From Tillus elongatus (lineage: Eukaryota > Arthropoda > Insecta > Coleoptera > Cleridae): DNA of 64,000 nucleotides. The notes beneath the pieces were generated by a model. The model ran no database searches and was not told the DNA's origin. It was given only the letters and a program-made list of their open reading frames with translations. Below are positions 21,536 to 33,830 of the stretch, one piece after another. Positions within the stretch are counted from its first letter, which is position 1; each line of letters starts with the position of its first letter. The translations under genes and the position numbers were made by a program. The stretch spans positions 167,982,533-168,046,532 of the forward strand of contig OZ023265.1 of assembly GCA_964006375.1 (NCBI GenBank). The letters run 5' to 3'.

Positions 21536-22084
21536 TGCAAAAATCACGAGCACACAAAATAACTCTCCCAAAAAAATTCACTTAAGCTGAAACTATCTTT
21601 AGCCATGACACTTGACTTACTGACTCAGGTAGCTTTATACGCTCCTAGCCGCAGAACGTGATAATACAAAAAATCCGCTCACCACATCAGTTGTTTCTTT
21701 TGAGTACCCCCCTTGTAGCAATAGCCACTGCCTATCAATAAATTAAATTTTCTCCTGCCTGATGATGTAAAAGGCAAAACCAGTTGTAGAGAAGAAGCCA
21801 GTAAAGAAGTTTCTACATATATATTTAGTATGTTTAAAAATTTTGCCCTTTCCTTAATCCGTCAGTATTTTTTTTTCTTATTTACACTCACTGACCCAGA
21901 CTTTCTTAACATATTTACTGAAAAATATGTTTAAGTTAGGTTAAGTCGGGTTGTTGACTTTAACATGTCTGTTCCGATGTGGTTTTGCATGCCAGGTAGA
22001 ACAAAATAAATCAGTTCTGTTTGAAAACTTAGACAAATGGCACCACTCAAACCTACACTTTTCAATAATACATCCTAATAATAG

Positions 22085-22428
22085 TCAGAGCCTTGGTGGT
22101 TCAGTGGTAAGAACGTGTGCGTCTGAACTGAAGGGTACTGGGTTCAATCCCAGGATTCTCCTTTCACTTTTTCAATACAAACTGTAACATTAACATCAAC
22201 TGAGGTTGTGGCATTGTATTTGAGCAATTTAAATGTCTGCACGTTCCGCCCTTCGGAGGGGGCGTAAAGCCGTCGGTCCCGTGTTCATGCGTTAAGATCC
22301 CTACCCTCCTTATAGAAAGGCAGGGGTCCAGCCAAATTTCCAGGATAGTGAGGTGAAACTGCTCCCTGCCGTTGGTGATTGGCCATAGTCGCGGAAATGG
22401 GCCGACGTTAAAGAAACAAAACACACAC
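22085..22428 (+). mobile_element. tRNA-derived SINE, family A, copy 2
   Basis: Full-length plus-orientation copy: head ccttggtggttcagtggtaa with an A box, a ggttcaatccc B box, a GC-rich central part and a cacacac tail. A perfect 15-bp target duplication, acatcctaataatag, flanks it at 22070-22084 and 22429-22443. Confidence 0.95.
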
Positions 22429-22944
22429 ACATCCTAATAATAGCAATAGCTGTAGGAGTGTTTCACCAAAAAAACAGTTCTGTTAGTCATTGCATTCTTA
22501 CCATAATATGTAGTTGCCTTAGTGACTTCTATATGTTAGAGAATTTATACATAAGTGAACACACTAAAGATGTGTGTGTGTGTGTGGCGTGCACCTTTGC
22601 AGTGCACGCCTCTGGCCTTAGATATATCTCTCTTGGCCACCGGTTATCTGTTCCTAAGTTAGTGCATCTTCAATGGTTTATAACTGTTAGTCTAGTGAGA
22701 ACACTAAAGTTAAGATAAATATAATTAATCATAAAATCTGTGATAATAGAAATAAACATTTAGATCTTTTTATATGCCATTTTTGGAAACATCTTTTAAA
22801 CAATATAATCTGCTGCTTACTTACAAATAATTCCTCACTATAAGAATAAATTAGTTATTTGAGGTCAAGCTAAATGAATTCAACAAATGTTTTACCTTGT
22901 TGTCTAAAAAAAGAAATGAATTTTATAGTACTCTTACATTTTTT

Positions 22945-23608
22945 CCCCTCAGGGCTCGTCCGCCTCTTTGCCGCCCGGATAGCACTGCAGCCTTTGGCTT
23001 ATTGTGCATGCCCTTAGTCTTTTTACTCCATCCATTCCAAAATCACTGTGTCTTGAACTAGTCTGTACAGCGATTGGTAGGGTGAGGTTTTATATTGCTC
23101 TGTCTCCGGTCTAGGCTGACCGTAGATCAGTTGTCTTTTGTGGTCCAGAGCTTCACACTCGCACAAGATGTGCTGGGCTGATTCCTCCCCCTCTCCGCAG
23201 AGTCTGCATGCAAGGTCCCCCTCGAACCGTCCCATTTTATGCAGGTGTTTCTTGACGGTCATGTGTCCTGTCAAGAGACCTGTTATGTTTCTGAGCTGTC
23301 CTCTGCTAAGATTTAGCAGCTCCACAACTCTCTTTGAACTGGGTTCGTCAATTACTGACTTCCCACGTCTGAGCCCTGTATAGTCTGCCCAGTACACCTT
23401 GTGTTTGTTTCTGACCTAGGACATAATGGCTCCCCTGGCAGTGCTCTTTGTCACGCCCAGAACTGGTTCTGATCCCATAAATGGTTCTGCTGACCCTCTC
23501 TTCGTGACACTGTCAGCTTCTTCGTTGCCTTTGACCCCCGAGTGACCCGGCACCCAGATGAGGGTGACCAACAACATCTCCATGGCGGCTGTTGGGGTTG
23601 AAGTCATG
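22945..23608 (-). pseudogene. 3' fragment of the LOA-like LINE, with internal deletion
   Basis: Minus-strand copy of the 3' end of the LINE that is complete at 57075-62320. From the 5' side it reads STPTAAMEMLL, then jumps straight to VTLIWVPGHSGVKGNEEADS, so about 590 bp covering most of the RNase H domain is deleted. It then continues through the C-terminal CCHC-like motif (CRLCGEGEESAQHILCEC) to the 3' untranslated region. Frameshifts and stops are present. More diverged than the copies at 26.2 and 45.4 kb. Confidence 0.88.
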
Positions 23609-23619
23609 GCCCCTCACTC

Positions 23620-24770
23620 TTACGTTAATCTTAATTGTTTTAATGCTTTGCATTAGCTCTAGAAAATATCAGTATGTGTTCTTTTGTATCCTGGCCTTGA
23701 AGTGAGCTTATTCGGCCACAGGTCGTTTTCAGTCTCTTTCTTATTAGCTTGGACATCTTTATTAGAATTATCATCTGCATACAAATATCATTGTAAGAGG
23801 TCAGACATGTGCATTAGAGAAGACAAAAAAGATTCTATAAATGAGCCCCAAGGATGTGCAACCTTTTTGTGATGGTTTGGATAACATTAGAGCTATAAGT
23901 AAATCACCCATAATGACAGAATATTTTACAGTTTTAATAATTACTAACTTTTATTTGGGAAAATTAAACTTCATTTAAAGCTCTTAAAGAAAGCAACATC
24001 GTGCCAAAAATCCGAAATGTCTAACTGTCGTAACTCAATTGTTTCAAATAGAACAGTCCGTATTTTGTGTTTCAGAAGTGAAGGGCATAATAATAAATGT
24101 TAAATAAGTTATTAAAAAAATATAGTTTCGGATTTTTGTGAAAAAATTGTTTGTGAATTTTTATGCAAAAAAACATTTTTGGGAGTTTTGCTGTAAAGCT
24201 TATTTGATGAAATATGGTACAATGTTTCTCCTATATTGTTAACGGTTTTACTACTATTAAGTTTACTACTAAATGGCACTTTTTCAAACTTGACACTATT
24301 ATTATTATTTATAAACAAAATTCACACTCACACACACTTAATTCAAGATATAGGCAATGATCGTTGTTAGATTAACTTGGAACTTACGATCACAGATTTT
24401 GATATTGCAGATAAGTTATTCTTCCATAGCAATCTTAGTTTTGCAGTAAAAAACTCAGAATTGGAACGTTTAAACATTTTAACTTCGATGGCGTTTCCCT
24501 CGAAGACCATGCATCATAGGAAAAACGTGATACAATAAAGTTTTCTTCTAAAATGTACAGGCAATTCGGAAGTAAGGTGACTACTGTCAGAAAATCAGTG
24601 GCATACAGATTATGACCTAAAAATCATTTTCATATCCCAGTTTCTGCGCCACTGGACGGTCAGCACACGCCTCCTATGTACGGACAGATAGCGCTATTGC
24701 TGCAAAAAGCACTCGCCAAATTTAAAATAAAAAGCTTGTATGGTTTACTAGTAATTTCTGAAAAACTTTA
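23620..24770. other. Unassigned intergenic DNA
   Basis: AT-rich, no gene or repeat structure recognised. Confidence 0.5.
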
Positions 24771-24775
24771 TTTCT

Positions 24776-24916
24776 AAAATTTCAACACCCTGGATTTCCC
24801 TTACGAAGTAGTAGTAAAACTTTAACAATCAATAGAACAGATAATTTTGAGACAAGCAGGTCATATAAACATAACCTAATTAGCTTCGTAAGGGAGATAC
24901 AGCGTGTTGAAGTTTT
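24776..24916. mobile_element. Short foldback MITE with 33-bp inverted ends
   Basis: Arms at 24776-24808 and 24884-24916 are inverse copies carrying the core caacaccctg...cccttacgaag. A third copy of the core word stands alone near 25228-25262, so the sequence belongs to a dispersed family. Confidence 0.7.
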
Positions 24917-25349
24917 GGAAAAAAACATAACTGCTTCAAAAAACTAGTAATATTTTGATAACCGCTCAAGATAGCGTAAAACTACAGGAACCAAAAATGT
25001 TGCTAAGAGATTGCTCTGTGAAAAAGGTATTAAAAAAGTGAGTGGCGTATGTGAAAGAAGTTTTAATATTTCAAATATTCTACAAACACCGGAAAAGTAA
25101 CACCCAGTATATCATTTGGGACAAGAATACTACCGAATCACAATCTCAATCTACATAGAACGTGTACGGAATTTCATGCTAATATCACTCCATTCCAAAG
25201 ATATTGTAGAAGATTGTTCAACAATATTAAATTTCAACACCCTGTATCTCCCTTAGGAAGCAAATTAGAGGCTTTTTTTATATGACCTTTTTGTCTTAAA
25301 ATAATCTGTTCTAGTGACTGTTAAAGTCCTGCTACTATAAACTGGGACA

Positions 25350-25615
<266 letters not shown>

Positions 25616-25619
25616 ACTA

Positions 25620-25990
25620 AAAATCTAATGGGGTAAGATCTGAAGAATGTGATGACCTTTCAGTCGGCCCACAACGTCCAATTGAGCGACCAGGAAATTA
25701 ATAACCAGAAAGTGCCTCGCTGCTAAATTAATGCGGAGGCATGCCATCCTGCTGGACAATGGGATCATTTCCTGCATGTACGACAGCAACCGCAGGGCTG
25801 TTGCTGAAGAAGTCACAGATAAGATGGTCTATAAAGATCATCATCGATAAAAAAAGGTCCAATTATGTGATTATTCATAATACCAACCCATACATTCACG
25901 TACTTGCAGGATGCTGTGTATGTGCGTCTCGAAATCAACGAGGATTCTCATCTGCCCAGCACCAACAATTATGTCTGTTGACACAATCAT
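25620..25990 (-). pseudogene. Tc1/mariner-superfamily transposase pseudogene
   Basis: Minus-strand translation in changing frames gives WCWADENPRWF, VNVWVGIMNNHIIGPFF, QQDGMPPH and [10 protein letters not shown], matching in order the transposase at 41681-42935. These are the DDE-fold segments containing the second and third catalytic Asp. Frameshifts, stops and gaps make it inactive. It is preceded directly by the tail of the AT-bearing family. Confidence 0.75.
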
Positions 25991-26245
25991 TTCAATAAGA
26001 ACTTGGCTCGTCATTAAGTATGTTGGAGAACTCAATTCACCACAACACATTTTTAAGACCTGTGGATCGTTTAGCTGACAAGGTTAGCATCATCAGTAGA
26101 GGGATGAATAATAATCAGTGCTCATCACAGGTTACAACTGACTTGTGCTAAGAAAACCAACATTTGTGAAGCGAGAGAACTAGTGTCTACGTCTGTATTT
26201 ACTCTTGGGCAAGTTTTGGACTAGTGTAATATCAATTAGTGAGGG

Positions 26246-26785
26246 TCAGCAGAACCATTTATGGGACCAGAACCGGCTCTGGGCGTGTCAAGGGGAGCCA
26301 TTAAGTCCTGGGTCAGAAACCAACACAAGGTGTACTGGGCGGACTGTCCAGGGCTCAGACATGGGAAGTCAATAATTGACGGACCCAGTTCAAAGAGAGC
26401 TGTGGAGCTGCTAAACCTTAGCAGAGGACAGCTCAGAAACACAACAGGTCTCTTGACGGGACACATGGCGGTCAAGAAACACCTGCATAAAATGGGGCGG
26501 TTCGAAGGGGACCTCGCATGCAGACTCTGCAGTTAGGGGGAGGAATCAGCCCAGCACCTCTTGTGCGAGTGTAAAGCTCTGGACCGCAAAAGACAACTGA
26601 TCTACGGTCAGTCTAGACCGGAGACAGAGCAATATAAAACTTCACCCTACCAATCGCTGTGCAGACTAGTTCAAGGCACAGTGATTTTGGAATAGGTGAA
26701 GTAAGACTAAGGCTATGCACAATCAACCAAGGGTTGCGGTGCTATCGGGGCGGCAAGGCCGCGGACGAGCCCTGAGGGAACAAAA
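26246..26785 (+). pseudogene. 5'-truncated 3' fragment of the LOA-like LINE
   Basis: Corresponds to the last 540 bp or so of the complete LINE. It starts at GSAEPFMGPEPALGVS, has a 12-bp in-frame deletion right after it (KSTA lost), a stop in the CCHC region (CRLCS then TAG) and a TAG replacing the W of the final EWVE. It ends with the same 3' untranslated region and an A-tail at about 26779. High identity to the intact copy. Confidence 0.92.
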
Positions 26786-26794
26786 AAAAAAGGT

Positions 26795-27595
26795 TTATTA
26801 CACAATAATTAAGAAAGTAATAAATAATTCCAGTAATATTGCAAGTTTATTACTTCTTTGAACTGCTCTCACTTGACCATAGACACTTCGAATTTTTGGC
26901 CGATATTGCTTTCTTTAAGACCATTAAAATGAGGTGCCATCCGAGATAGGGGTGCATTTAAAATACTTTCATTACCTAGCAACCGCCACTTGAGGGTTGG
27001 CAAAAACCTATGTGAGTATAAAAGTAGGTTTCTTTGTTAATAAACCAATAATACCAACATTGGCGATATTTGTCCATACTAAGCCTTTTCGGACATGGTG
27101 CGTATTATTAATAAAATGAAAACATTCGCTATACCTGAATGTTATGTGTACTAATTTTTTTAAAGATTTGACAAACTGCAGTCTTTATCTGAAAGTACTC
27201 AGCATGTTCTTACAGAAAATATTGTGCACGTAGTTTCTGATAGACCTTATTTATTCTTATAGTACTTCCATTTGCTACCTCAATTTTAAACACGGACCAA
27301 ATCAAACAAGTTACCTTCCAGTAATTGACATAATATGTTAAGCCTTTAAAATATATAAATCGATCTAGCTAGAACATTTTCTTTAGAAAAGAAATCCCGC
27401 TGAAGATTTTTGCCTGCGTCTATTTTTATACCAACTTATAACAAACTTTATTTTGCTATTGGAACACCAGTTATAAAGGTATAGATGTAATATCTTGTTA
27501 GAACTAGCAACTTCAGTGACGACCATGAATAATCTCGTCTAAGTGCAGATTTAACAAATCATATTTAAAAATGTTTATAGTTAAAAAAATCCGTT
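26795..27595. other. Unassigned intergenic DNA
   Basis: AT-rich, nothing recognisable. Confidence 0.5.
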
Positions 27596-27599
27596 AGGT

Positions 27600-27772
27600 A
27601 AAGGTTTACTTTTCGTACATGTGTTCAATTTTTATGAAATTTTGTATACAGACATGTTGTAGGGTGTAGATGACGAAAATCACAACAAAATTGAGGGCAC
27701 AAGCATTATTTTGGAGTTATTTGGATTCTGTAGTAGGAAAAGCGTAAGCTGTTCTCACTTTTGGAGCATGCT
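27600..27772 (+). repeat. Dispersed repeat, inverse copy at 30190-30355
   Basis: Shares gtagatg-centred sequence, including ggtttactttncgtacatg and gttatttg segments, with the reverse complement of 30190-30355 over about 165 bp at roughly 75-80 per cent identity by eye. No coding function recognised. Confidence 0.7.
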
Positions 27773-28325
27773 TTTGTCATATTTTACACATTTTCGTGAA
27801 TCGTTCGTTTTATGTCAAGCTAAAGAAGGGTGTATTTCTCTAGTATAATTCATTTTCCTATAGTTAGTGCACACCCTACACTGTTTACGTGTCTCTGTAG
27901 ATCTCCCTTGTTTTCATCGATAATCGATCCTAAGTTGTCGTTGACGTTTCACATATAAAACCACTTTCCTGTCATATATTTTGACATTAATAGGTAATAG
28001 TGTATTTCCCATCAAGATTTACATGGGTCGTCAAACAAAACTAAAGTTTTTACATCCAAATATAAAATGTAAAATCGCAAAACATAAATAACATAAACAC
28101 TATAAAACAAACCCTGATAAAATATGTATAGATAAGACGTATCATTATAGTACAAAACATTAAATAACACATAAAATAAACATATGTTAAAAGTCAAAAA
28201 AACAAAACAAAAATTAAAATTAACTATCACAGTTTTAAGCGTTTTTTTCTTTTTGGGGCAAAGTGGCGCCACAAATAAAATCATTTAGATGACTATGTGA
28301 AAACTGGAACCTGTGATGAGCACTA

Positions 28326-28516
28326 ATAAGTACACTTTGAGAAACCCAAATCACCACAACACTTATTTCAGAGACCTTACGATCGTTTCGTTGACAAAGT
28401 CAAGATAAATTCTGAAGAATTTATCGTCCTCTGAAGATGTTGACTTGTCAACGAAACGATCGTAAGGTCTCTGAAATAAGGGTTGTGGTGATTTGGGTTT
28501 CTCAAAGTGTACTTAT
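28326..28516. repeat. 191-bp near-perfect palindrome with an inner hairpin
   Basis: Arms 28326-28403 and 28440-28516 are inverse copies with only a few mismatches. The 36-bp centre contains a second perfect hairpin (gataaattct/agaatttatc, 28404-28425). A related single arm occurs near 26036-26100. Confidence 0.9.
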
Positions 28517-28631
28517 GATTTAGATGATATATCCGTGAAATACACTCCTTAAATTGTCAAAGTAATAATGCAAATGATAAGAAAATTATCGAGGACTGAG
28601 ATATCAAAACACAAACAAAAACATGGTCCCC

Positions 28632-30110
28632 TCATCCACTCTGAATCATGTACTCTTCCAATGTGTAAACTGGTGTTTTCAGTAGGATCTGTTTCAGTGC
28701 CTTATGAAATTGCTGCATTGGTTTATTCTTTAGTTCCACCGGCATTCTATTATACAGTTTAAGACCCCAATAGTCCACTCCCTGCTGTGTCTGAGACAGT
28801 CTATGAAGTGGTGTTCTTAGACTATCCTTACTTCGGGTGTCGAAATGGTGCTTTTGATTGTTCGTTGGAAATCTGTCCAGGTTATTATGTACATACTTCA
28901 CACACTGAAACACATACCGTGCTGGAAGTGTCAAAATTCCTTCAAGCCTAAAAGCCTCCCTACAACTGTCGGTAGGCTTTAAGCCCACCAGTGCCCTCAC
29001 ACCTCTCTTCTGCATTATAAAAACCTCCCTTGCAGCAGATGAATTGCCCCACAGAAGTATCCCATATGCAAGTACACTATGACATTGTGCAAAGTATTCT
29101 GCTTTTGCAGCCTCCTTTGTACTAAACTGCTTCACCATTCTAACTGTGTATATCCCCGTTGCCCAGTTTCCCTATTATGCATTCGACCTGTATATTCGAG
29201 GTAAGTCGACTATCAATATTAATGCCCAAAAATCCAAGATGTTGCTGCTTGCTAGTTGTCTTAAAGTTTAAATATTGTGTTTTCTGTTCATTTTGTTTCA
29301 ATTTGTTATCACTGAACCACTTTTTTGATTTCTCTAGTGTATCCTATTTTATTTTTTCTAGTTCGTCTTTCTCAGATGATTTGATAAAACACGAGGCTCC
29401 ATCTGCATAAAGGTGGATGGAGACTGTCTCACTCACTATATTTAAGTCATTGGTATATATTATGAACAAAATCGGTCCCAATACAAGTCCTTGTGGTACT
29501 CCATGGATAATAGTTGTTTCAGGGATAACATGCCCCCCAACAAAACAGATTGTTTCCTTTGCTGAAGGTAAGTTACAATGGTGAACCTCTCACTTCATAA
29601 TACTCCAAATTTTTCAGCAGTATCTCATGGTTAATAGAATCAAAAGCCTTGGACAGATCTGTTGATATGATTTCAGCGTGCTCATTATTGTCTCTAACTT
29701 TTATAATCTGATCCACTATTTCAATTAGAGTTGATGATGTAGAGCGTTTAGTTAGATAGCCCTGTTGATTGTTGTTAAATAACTTCTTTTCTTCAAAGTA
29801 GTTGGTTAATCTTACCTTTATGATTTCTTCAAAAACCTTCGACACCAGCAGAATTGCTAGAGGTCTATAGTTACCTGGATTCATCCAATCTTCCCCTTAA
29901 TGTATCAAAATGACTTTGACTCGCTTCCATTGGTAAGGAAACAGGCCTTCCGTTAGACACTTATTTATTATTATTGTCAGTGGGGTCACCAGTTCTTCCT
30001 CCAGTGCTTTGATCAAGGTAGTCGTCATTTCGTATACATCTTTGGTCTTTTTGTTTTTTATCTTCCTGATAACCCTTCCAATCTCCCCCTCCGAAGTGGA
30101 GGTGTGAAAA
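28632..30110 (-). pseudogene. Non-LTR retrotransposon RT remnant, minus strand
   Basis: Coding order runs leftward from about 30110: pre-RT region with EGEIGRVIRKIKNKK and KCLTEGLFPYQW; RT entry and palm at 29884-29573 (NPGNYRPLAI, DLSKAFDSINHE); a degraded stretch at 29570-29160 that still shows the GVPQG and YADG-like region in broken frames; the C-terminal part at 29138-28632 with IMQKRGVRALVG, ILTLPARYVF and RSKDSLRTPLHRL. Frameshifts and stops interrupt it. The 5' side joins unrelated repeat DNA at about 30110. Confidence 0.85.
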
Positions 30111-30189
30111 GTGAATATGTTCAGTGAAATAAGGTACCAAAGCATTACATGAGTGTATTTGTATCGGTCATGTAAAGCTAGATACGTTC

Positions 30190-30355
30190 CAAAACATGTT
30201 GCAAAAGTGAGTACTTTTCTTACCAAAAAATTCAAATAACTCCCAATGTTTGCTTCTGCCTTGATTTTAGTTGTGGTTTTCGACATCTACACCCTAAAAC
30301 ACGTCTGTATAAATTTCATAAAAATCGAACGCATGTACGGAAAGTAAACTTTTAC
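30190..30355 (-). repeat. Dispersed repeat, inverse copy of 27600-27772
   Basis: Its open frame reads into the LINE remnant on its left only by chance. Together the two copies flank the palindrome and the LINE. Confidence 0.65.
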
Positions 30356-30399
30356 CATCTGTTAAAAAATCTTTGATCTATTCTCCATGTTTGCTAGGT

Positions 30400-31030
30400 T
30401 CAAATTTTATTTATTTAAATATTTTAAGGTTAGGTATTTGTTTTTATGTAGTAGTATAAACTGTGTTGATTCTAACTGTTTAGTATTTTTTAATTTAGTT
30501 GTTAAAAAGTGGATAATTTAAAATAAAAAGATGGTTAATAATATGCGTACTTTTTATTTATTCATAATAATTATTCAAAAAATTATAATATTATAAATCA
30601 ACATAATATATTTATATTTATATAATAAATGTTATTGAATATTAATATTAGCCTATTAATATTTTAATAACAAAGTCTAATAAACGGTAACAATTACAAT
30701 TAACATCTAAAGTGTAAATAAACAATATATCAAGGTAAATCTCACAAACATAACACTATATTTAACGGTGGTAGCATCTAACCAACAGTTTCAAATAACA
30801 AAAACAAATTAAAGAAAATACAAGCAACACAAAATGCAATAATCCAAATTGATTTTGAGTCAGCTGAGAGCGCAGTGAATTCGCTGCATTCTTTTCTTAT
30901 GAGCCTTTGCTTGTGTTTTGAACCTGCAACAAAATAGGTACGTTAAATACATATAGATGGATTTGAAGGAATACACAGTGCAGTTATTTTCACTGGCTTG
31001 ATATTATTTTTAACCACTGACAGAATTGAT
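30400..31030. other. Very AT-rich intergenic DNA
   Basis: No gene or repeat recognised. Confidence 0.55.
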
Positions 31031-33110
31031 CTTTTTTTTTACTTTTTATTATTTCAACAACACACCATGATGGCTTACAGCCTAAATACTATCGTACCGT
31101 GGATGTTGACAAGGAGGAAAGAGGCAACTTGTTAATTCTGGACTTGAAGGTTTGGAGCTTCGGGGAAGAAGGAAAAACATGTGCCAGCAAGGAATTCCAC
31201 AACTTGGAAGTCCTCGGGACGAAAGAGCGGGCATAACAAGATGTTCTATGTCTGGTGACCTGGACAGTAAATGGGTGCATTCGCTCTGTTCCCCTGGTAG
31301 ATCTGTTGTGGGCAGCAGGTGGAGGAACTATGGAAGAAAGCTCCTCTGAGCAGTGCCCGTGCAGATATCTATAAAAGAGAGAGTGGTCACCAACGGCACG
31401 TCGGTGGGCAAGGGATGGCAGCCTTTGGATGGGGGTAGGGTCACCGATAAAACGTATAGCTCTCTTTTGAATGGAGTCCAGGATAGCGAGTGTAGAAGCG
31501 CACCCCAGATGTGGGAGCAGTATTCAAGGTTTGGTCTTATGTGTGAAGTATATAAGGTATAGAGATTGGCTGGTGAAAAGTATTTGCGAGCCCGGAAGAG
31601 GAAACCTAATTTCTTAGCGGCCGCTTCTGCAATTGATGTGACATGTTGGTGCCAATTGAGATTTCGATCCACAGAAATGCCAACAAGTGAAAAGGACTCA
31701 TTACTTTGAATAACTTGGTTGTTCATTGTGATGGGTCTAGGGCTGGTGTCTCTCTTGAGAAAGAAAGCAAGACCGTGGTTTGGTGGGGCTGAATTGTACA
31801 AGATTTCTACTTCCATGAGTCTGCGATCCTCATCTAATTGGGCTAAAGAGACAGGCTTCGAATATTGTATATTTGAGTGGAGGGTGCTGTCGTCCGCGTG
31901 ACTGTGAACTGGGTTGGATGTGCTAGAGAGGAAGACATTGATGTGGAGAAGAAAACAAAGTAGGGGCTAAAGCTGAACCTTGAGGAACTCCTGCATTAAT
32001 TGAGTACAGTTTAGAGGAATGGCCATCCACGACAACAGAAATGCTCCGGTTGGAGAGGAAATTTGCTGTCCAGGTACAGAGTTTTGGTGGTAGGCCATAG
32101 GCCGGAAGCTTATTAAGCAGTGCTGCGTGCCAGACCTGGTCGAATGCTTGGGATATGTCTAGAGCGACAATCTGGGATTCACCGTGTAGTTCCATAGACT
32201 TGTTCCAAGAATGGGTGACAAAGGAAAGTCGGCAGTTGATCTGTACTGACGGAATCCATACTGCCTGTCGTGGATTAGACTGTGTTTTTCAAGAAATTTT
32301 AATAATTCGGTGTTTATATACTTTTGCATCACTTTAGAGATGACTGAAAGGAGATAAATAGGCCTGTAGTTGCTAGGAAGCGCTTTGGATCCTTTCTTGG
32401 GGATGGGTTGTACTCGGGCAGTTTTCCAGTTACTAGGGAATATGCCTCTATTGTAAGATGTCTGAAACAGACGAGTCAGGACATGAACATGCGCATTTTT
32501 TGAGAACAATTGCTGGGATCTCATCAAGGCCAGAGGCATTCCTGGTATTAAGAGAAGAGAGCATCTTTCGTACCTTTTTAGTTTTGAAAATGATATCCGT
32601 CATTTTATGCATGACATTGGGGACTGTTGGTGGTTGAACATTTGGAGGTGGGTTGAAAGTAGATTTGCTGGCGAACAACTAGGCAAAAAGTTCAGCCTTG
32701 CCCAGGACGGTAGAAACAATTTCATCCCCTGAGACAAGAGGTGGAAACGTGCTCTTGCAGAAATTATTCCCAATAGATTTAGCAAGAGTCCAGAAGGGTT
32801 TGCTGCCGCTGGAGCTTAAGAGGACTTTGTTTTTGATGTGGTTATTAAACGAGTTTTTTGCCCTAGAAAGAATGCGGACATAGCAGTTTCTTGCATCGTT
32901 AAATGCTTGACGGTTTTCTTTACTGGGATTGTGTAGAAGCATTTTGTGAGCTTTGACCTTTTCAAGTCTGGCCTTGTTACAGGATTTAGAGAACCAGGGC
33001 TTTTGACTGGCTGCAGAGGTTTTCTGTGTATGTGGAATAAATAATCTGGTTGAATGTTGTCCAGATGCTATTAAGAGCGAACTTGAGACCGTTATATTGG
33101 ACCCACACTC
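31031..33110 (-). pseudogene. Non-LTR retrotransposon ORF2 remnant, minus strand
   Basis: A longer relative of the fragment at 1-230. Its A-rich 3' end is at 31031-31055. Pieces in coding order: pre-RT region at 32942-32679 (KENRQAFNDARN, SRAKNSFNNHI); RT entry at 32678-32448 (NASGLDEIPAIVLKKC) and 32539-32159 (IPKKGSKALPSNYRPI, RQYGFRQYRSTAD); palm at 32195-31923 (ALDISQAFDQVWH, NAGVPQGSALAPTLF); after a gap, the post-YADD region at 31816-31328 (LVGISVDRNLNWHQH); C-terminus at 31280-31089 (ARSFVPRTSKLWNSL). At least four frameshifts, and the YADD segment itself is lost near 31830-31920. Confidence 0.88.
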
Positions 33111-33179
33111 TTTTCAAGCAAGTGTTTGATATCATATATCAGCTACTATTATTTCACATCTAAACTCTGCGGAATCAGC

Positions 33180-33830
33180 TGTGGCTGATTTTGTGCAGAC
33201 GACACTGGAAAAGGTGGATTTGAAGGAATACACTGTGGGGTAATTTTTTTATCTGTCCCGAGCGTTCAGTAGGATAAATTCCAGTTTTATTTGTGCAAAA
33301 CTGCATTATATGTAAATTATAAGGATTTTGAACAACTGGATTCGGTGATTTCTAATAGAAAACTTGTTCTTGGGATGGGCAATGCCCTATCAGACTCAAT
33401 AGTTATAAATACTGACGCCCCACAAGGAAGCATTTTGGTCCCGCTGCTGTTCCTACTTTATGTTAATGACTCCAAAATATATATCGAATGGGCGTATTCA
33501 TGTAAGCTGACGATATGTCAATTTTAGTGTCGGCCTCAAATCTTCCATCTCTAACAAAATTAATAACGTTTACAGGAATTCAGCAGCAGGTCTACAAAGA
33601 GACAGCATGATTATAAACTATGACAAAACACAATTGCTGCATTTTAAACTAAGTTGAGTCCACGTGTTGACATCAGTGTTAACTTCAAACGCAGCTCTTT
33701 AACTTCTGTTGTCTCCACATAATTTCTGGGAACAATAATTGACAGAGTTTTCTCCTGGTTCAGTGATGTTGATGCAGTCTGCTCAAGGCTGAACAGATTG
33801 TTTTACATTCTGAAGACTTTAAACTAGATA
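33180..33830 (+). pseudogene. Non-LTR retrotransposon RT remnant, plus strand
   Basis: Broken RT: SRAFSRINSSFICAKL near 33265, then APQGSILVPLLFLLYVND at 33418-33471, a degenerate ADD region near 33505 and WFSDVDAVCSRLNRLFYIL near 33755-33820. Several frameshifts and stops. Both ends are lost. It lies back to back with the minus-strand LINE to its left. Confidence 0.75.

Larger units (their letters stand above)
18213..21715 (-). mobile_element. Mariner-type element interrupted by other elements
   Basis: Left end caagggggtacccgaaag (18213-18230) and right end (about 21693-21715) form terminal inverted repeats of about 23 bp with roughly three differences. The right end is followed by TA; the left flank reads CA, probably a decayed TA. 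An N-terminal mariner transposase piece lies near the right end. Between the ends sit a copia-type gag fragment (18385-18882) and a LINE (18979-20980), which account for most of the 3.5 kb. Confidence 0.65.

Noticed and set aside
21756..21800. Further hammerhead-like motif (cctgatgatgt...caaaacc); similar at 26080 and 28430
   Set aside because: The GAAA element or stem II is broken in each; at most decayed Penelope-type tails.
28012..28284. 90-codon frame on the minus strand
   Set aside because: Composition is AT-driven (Phe, Tyr, Ile, Leu); no motif and no splice context.
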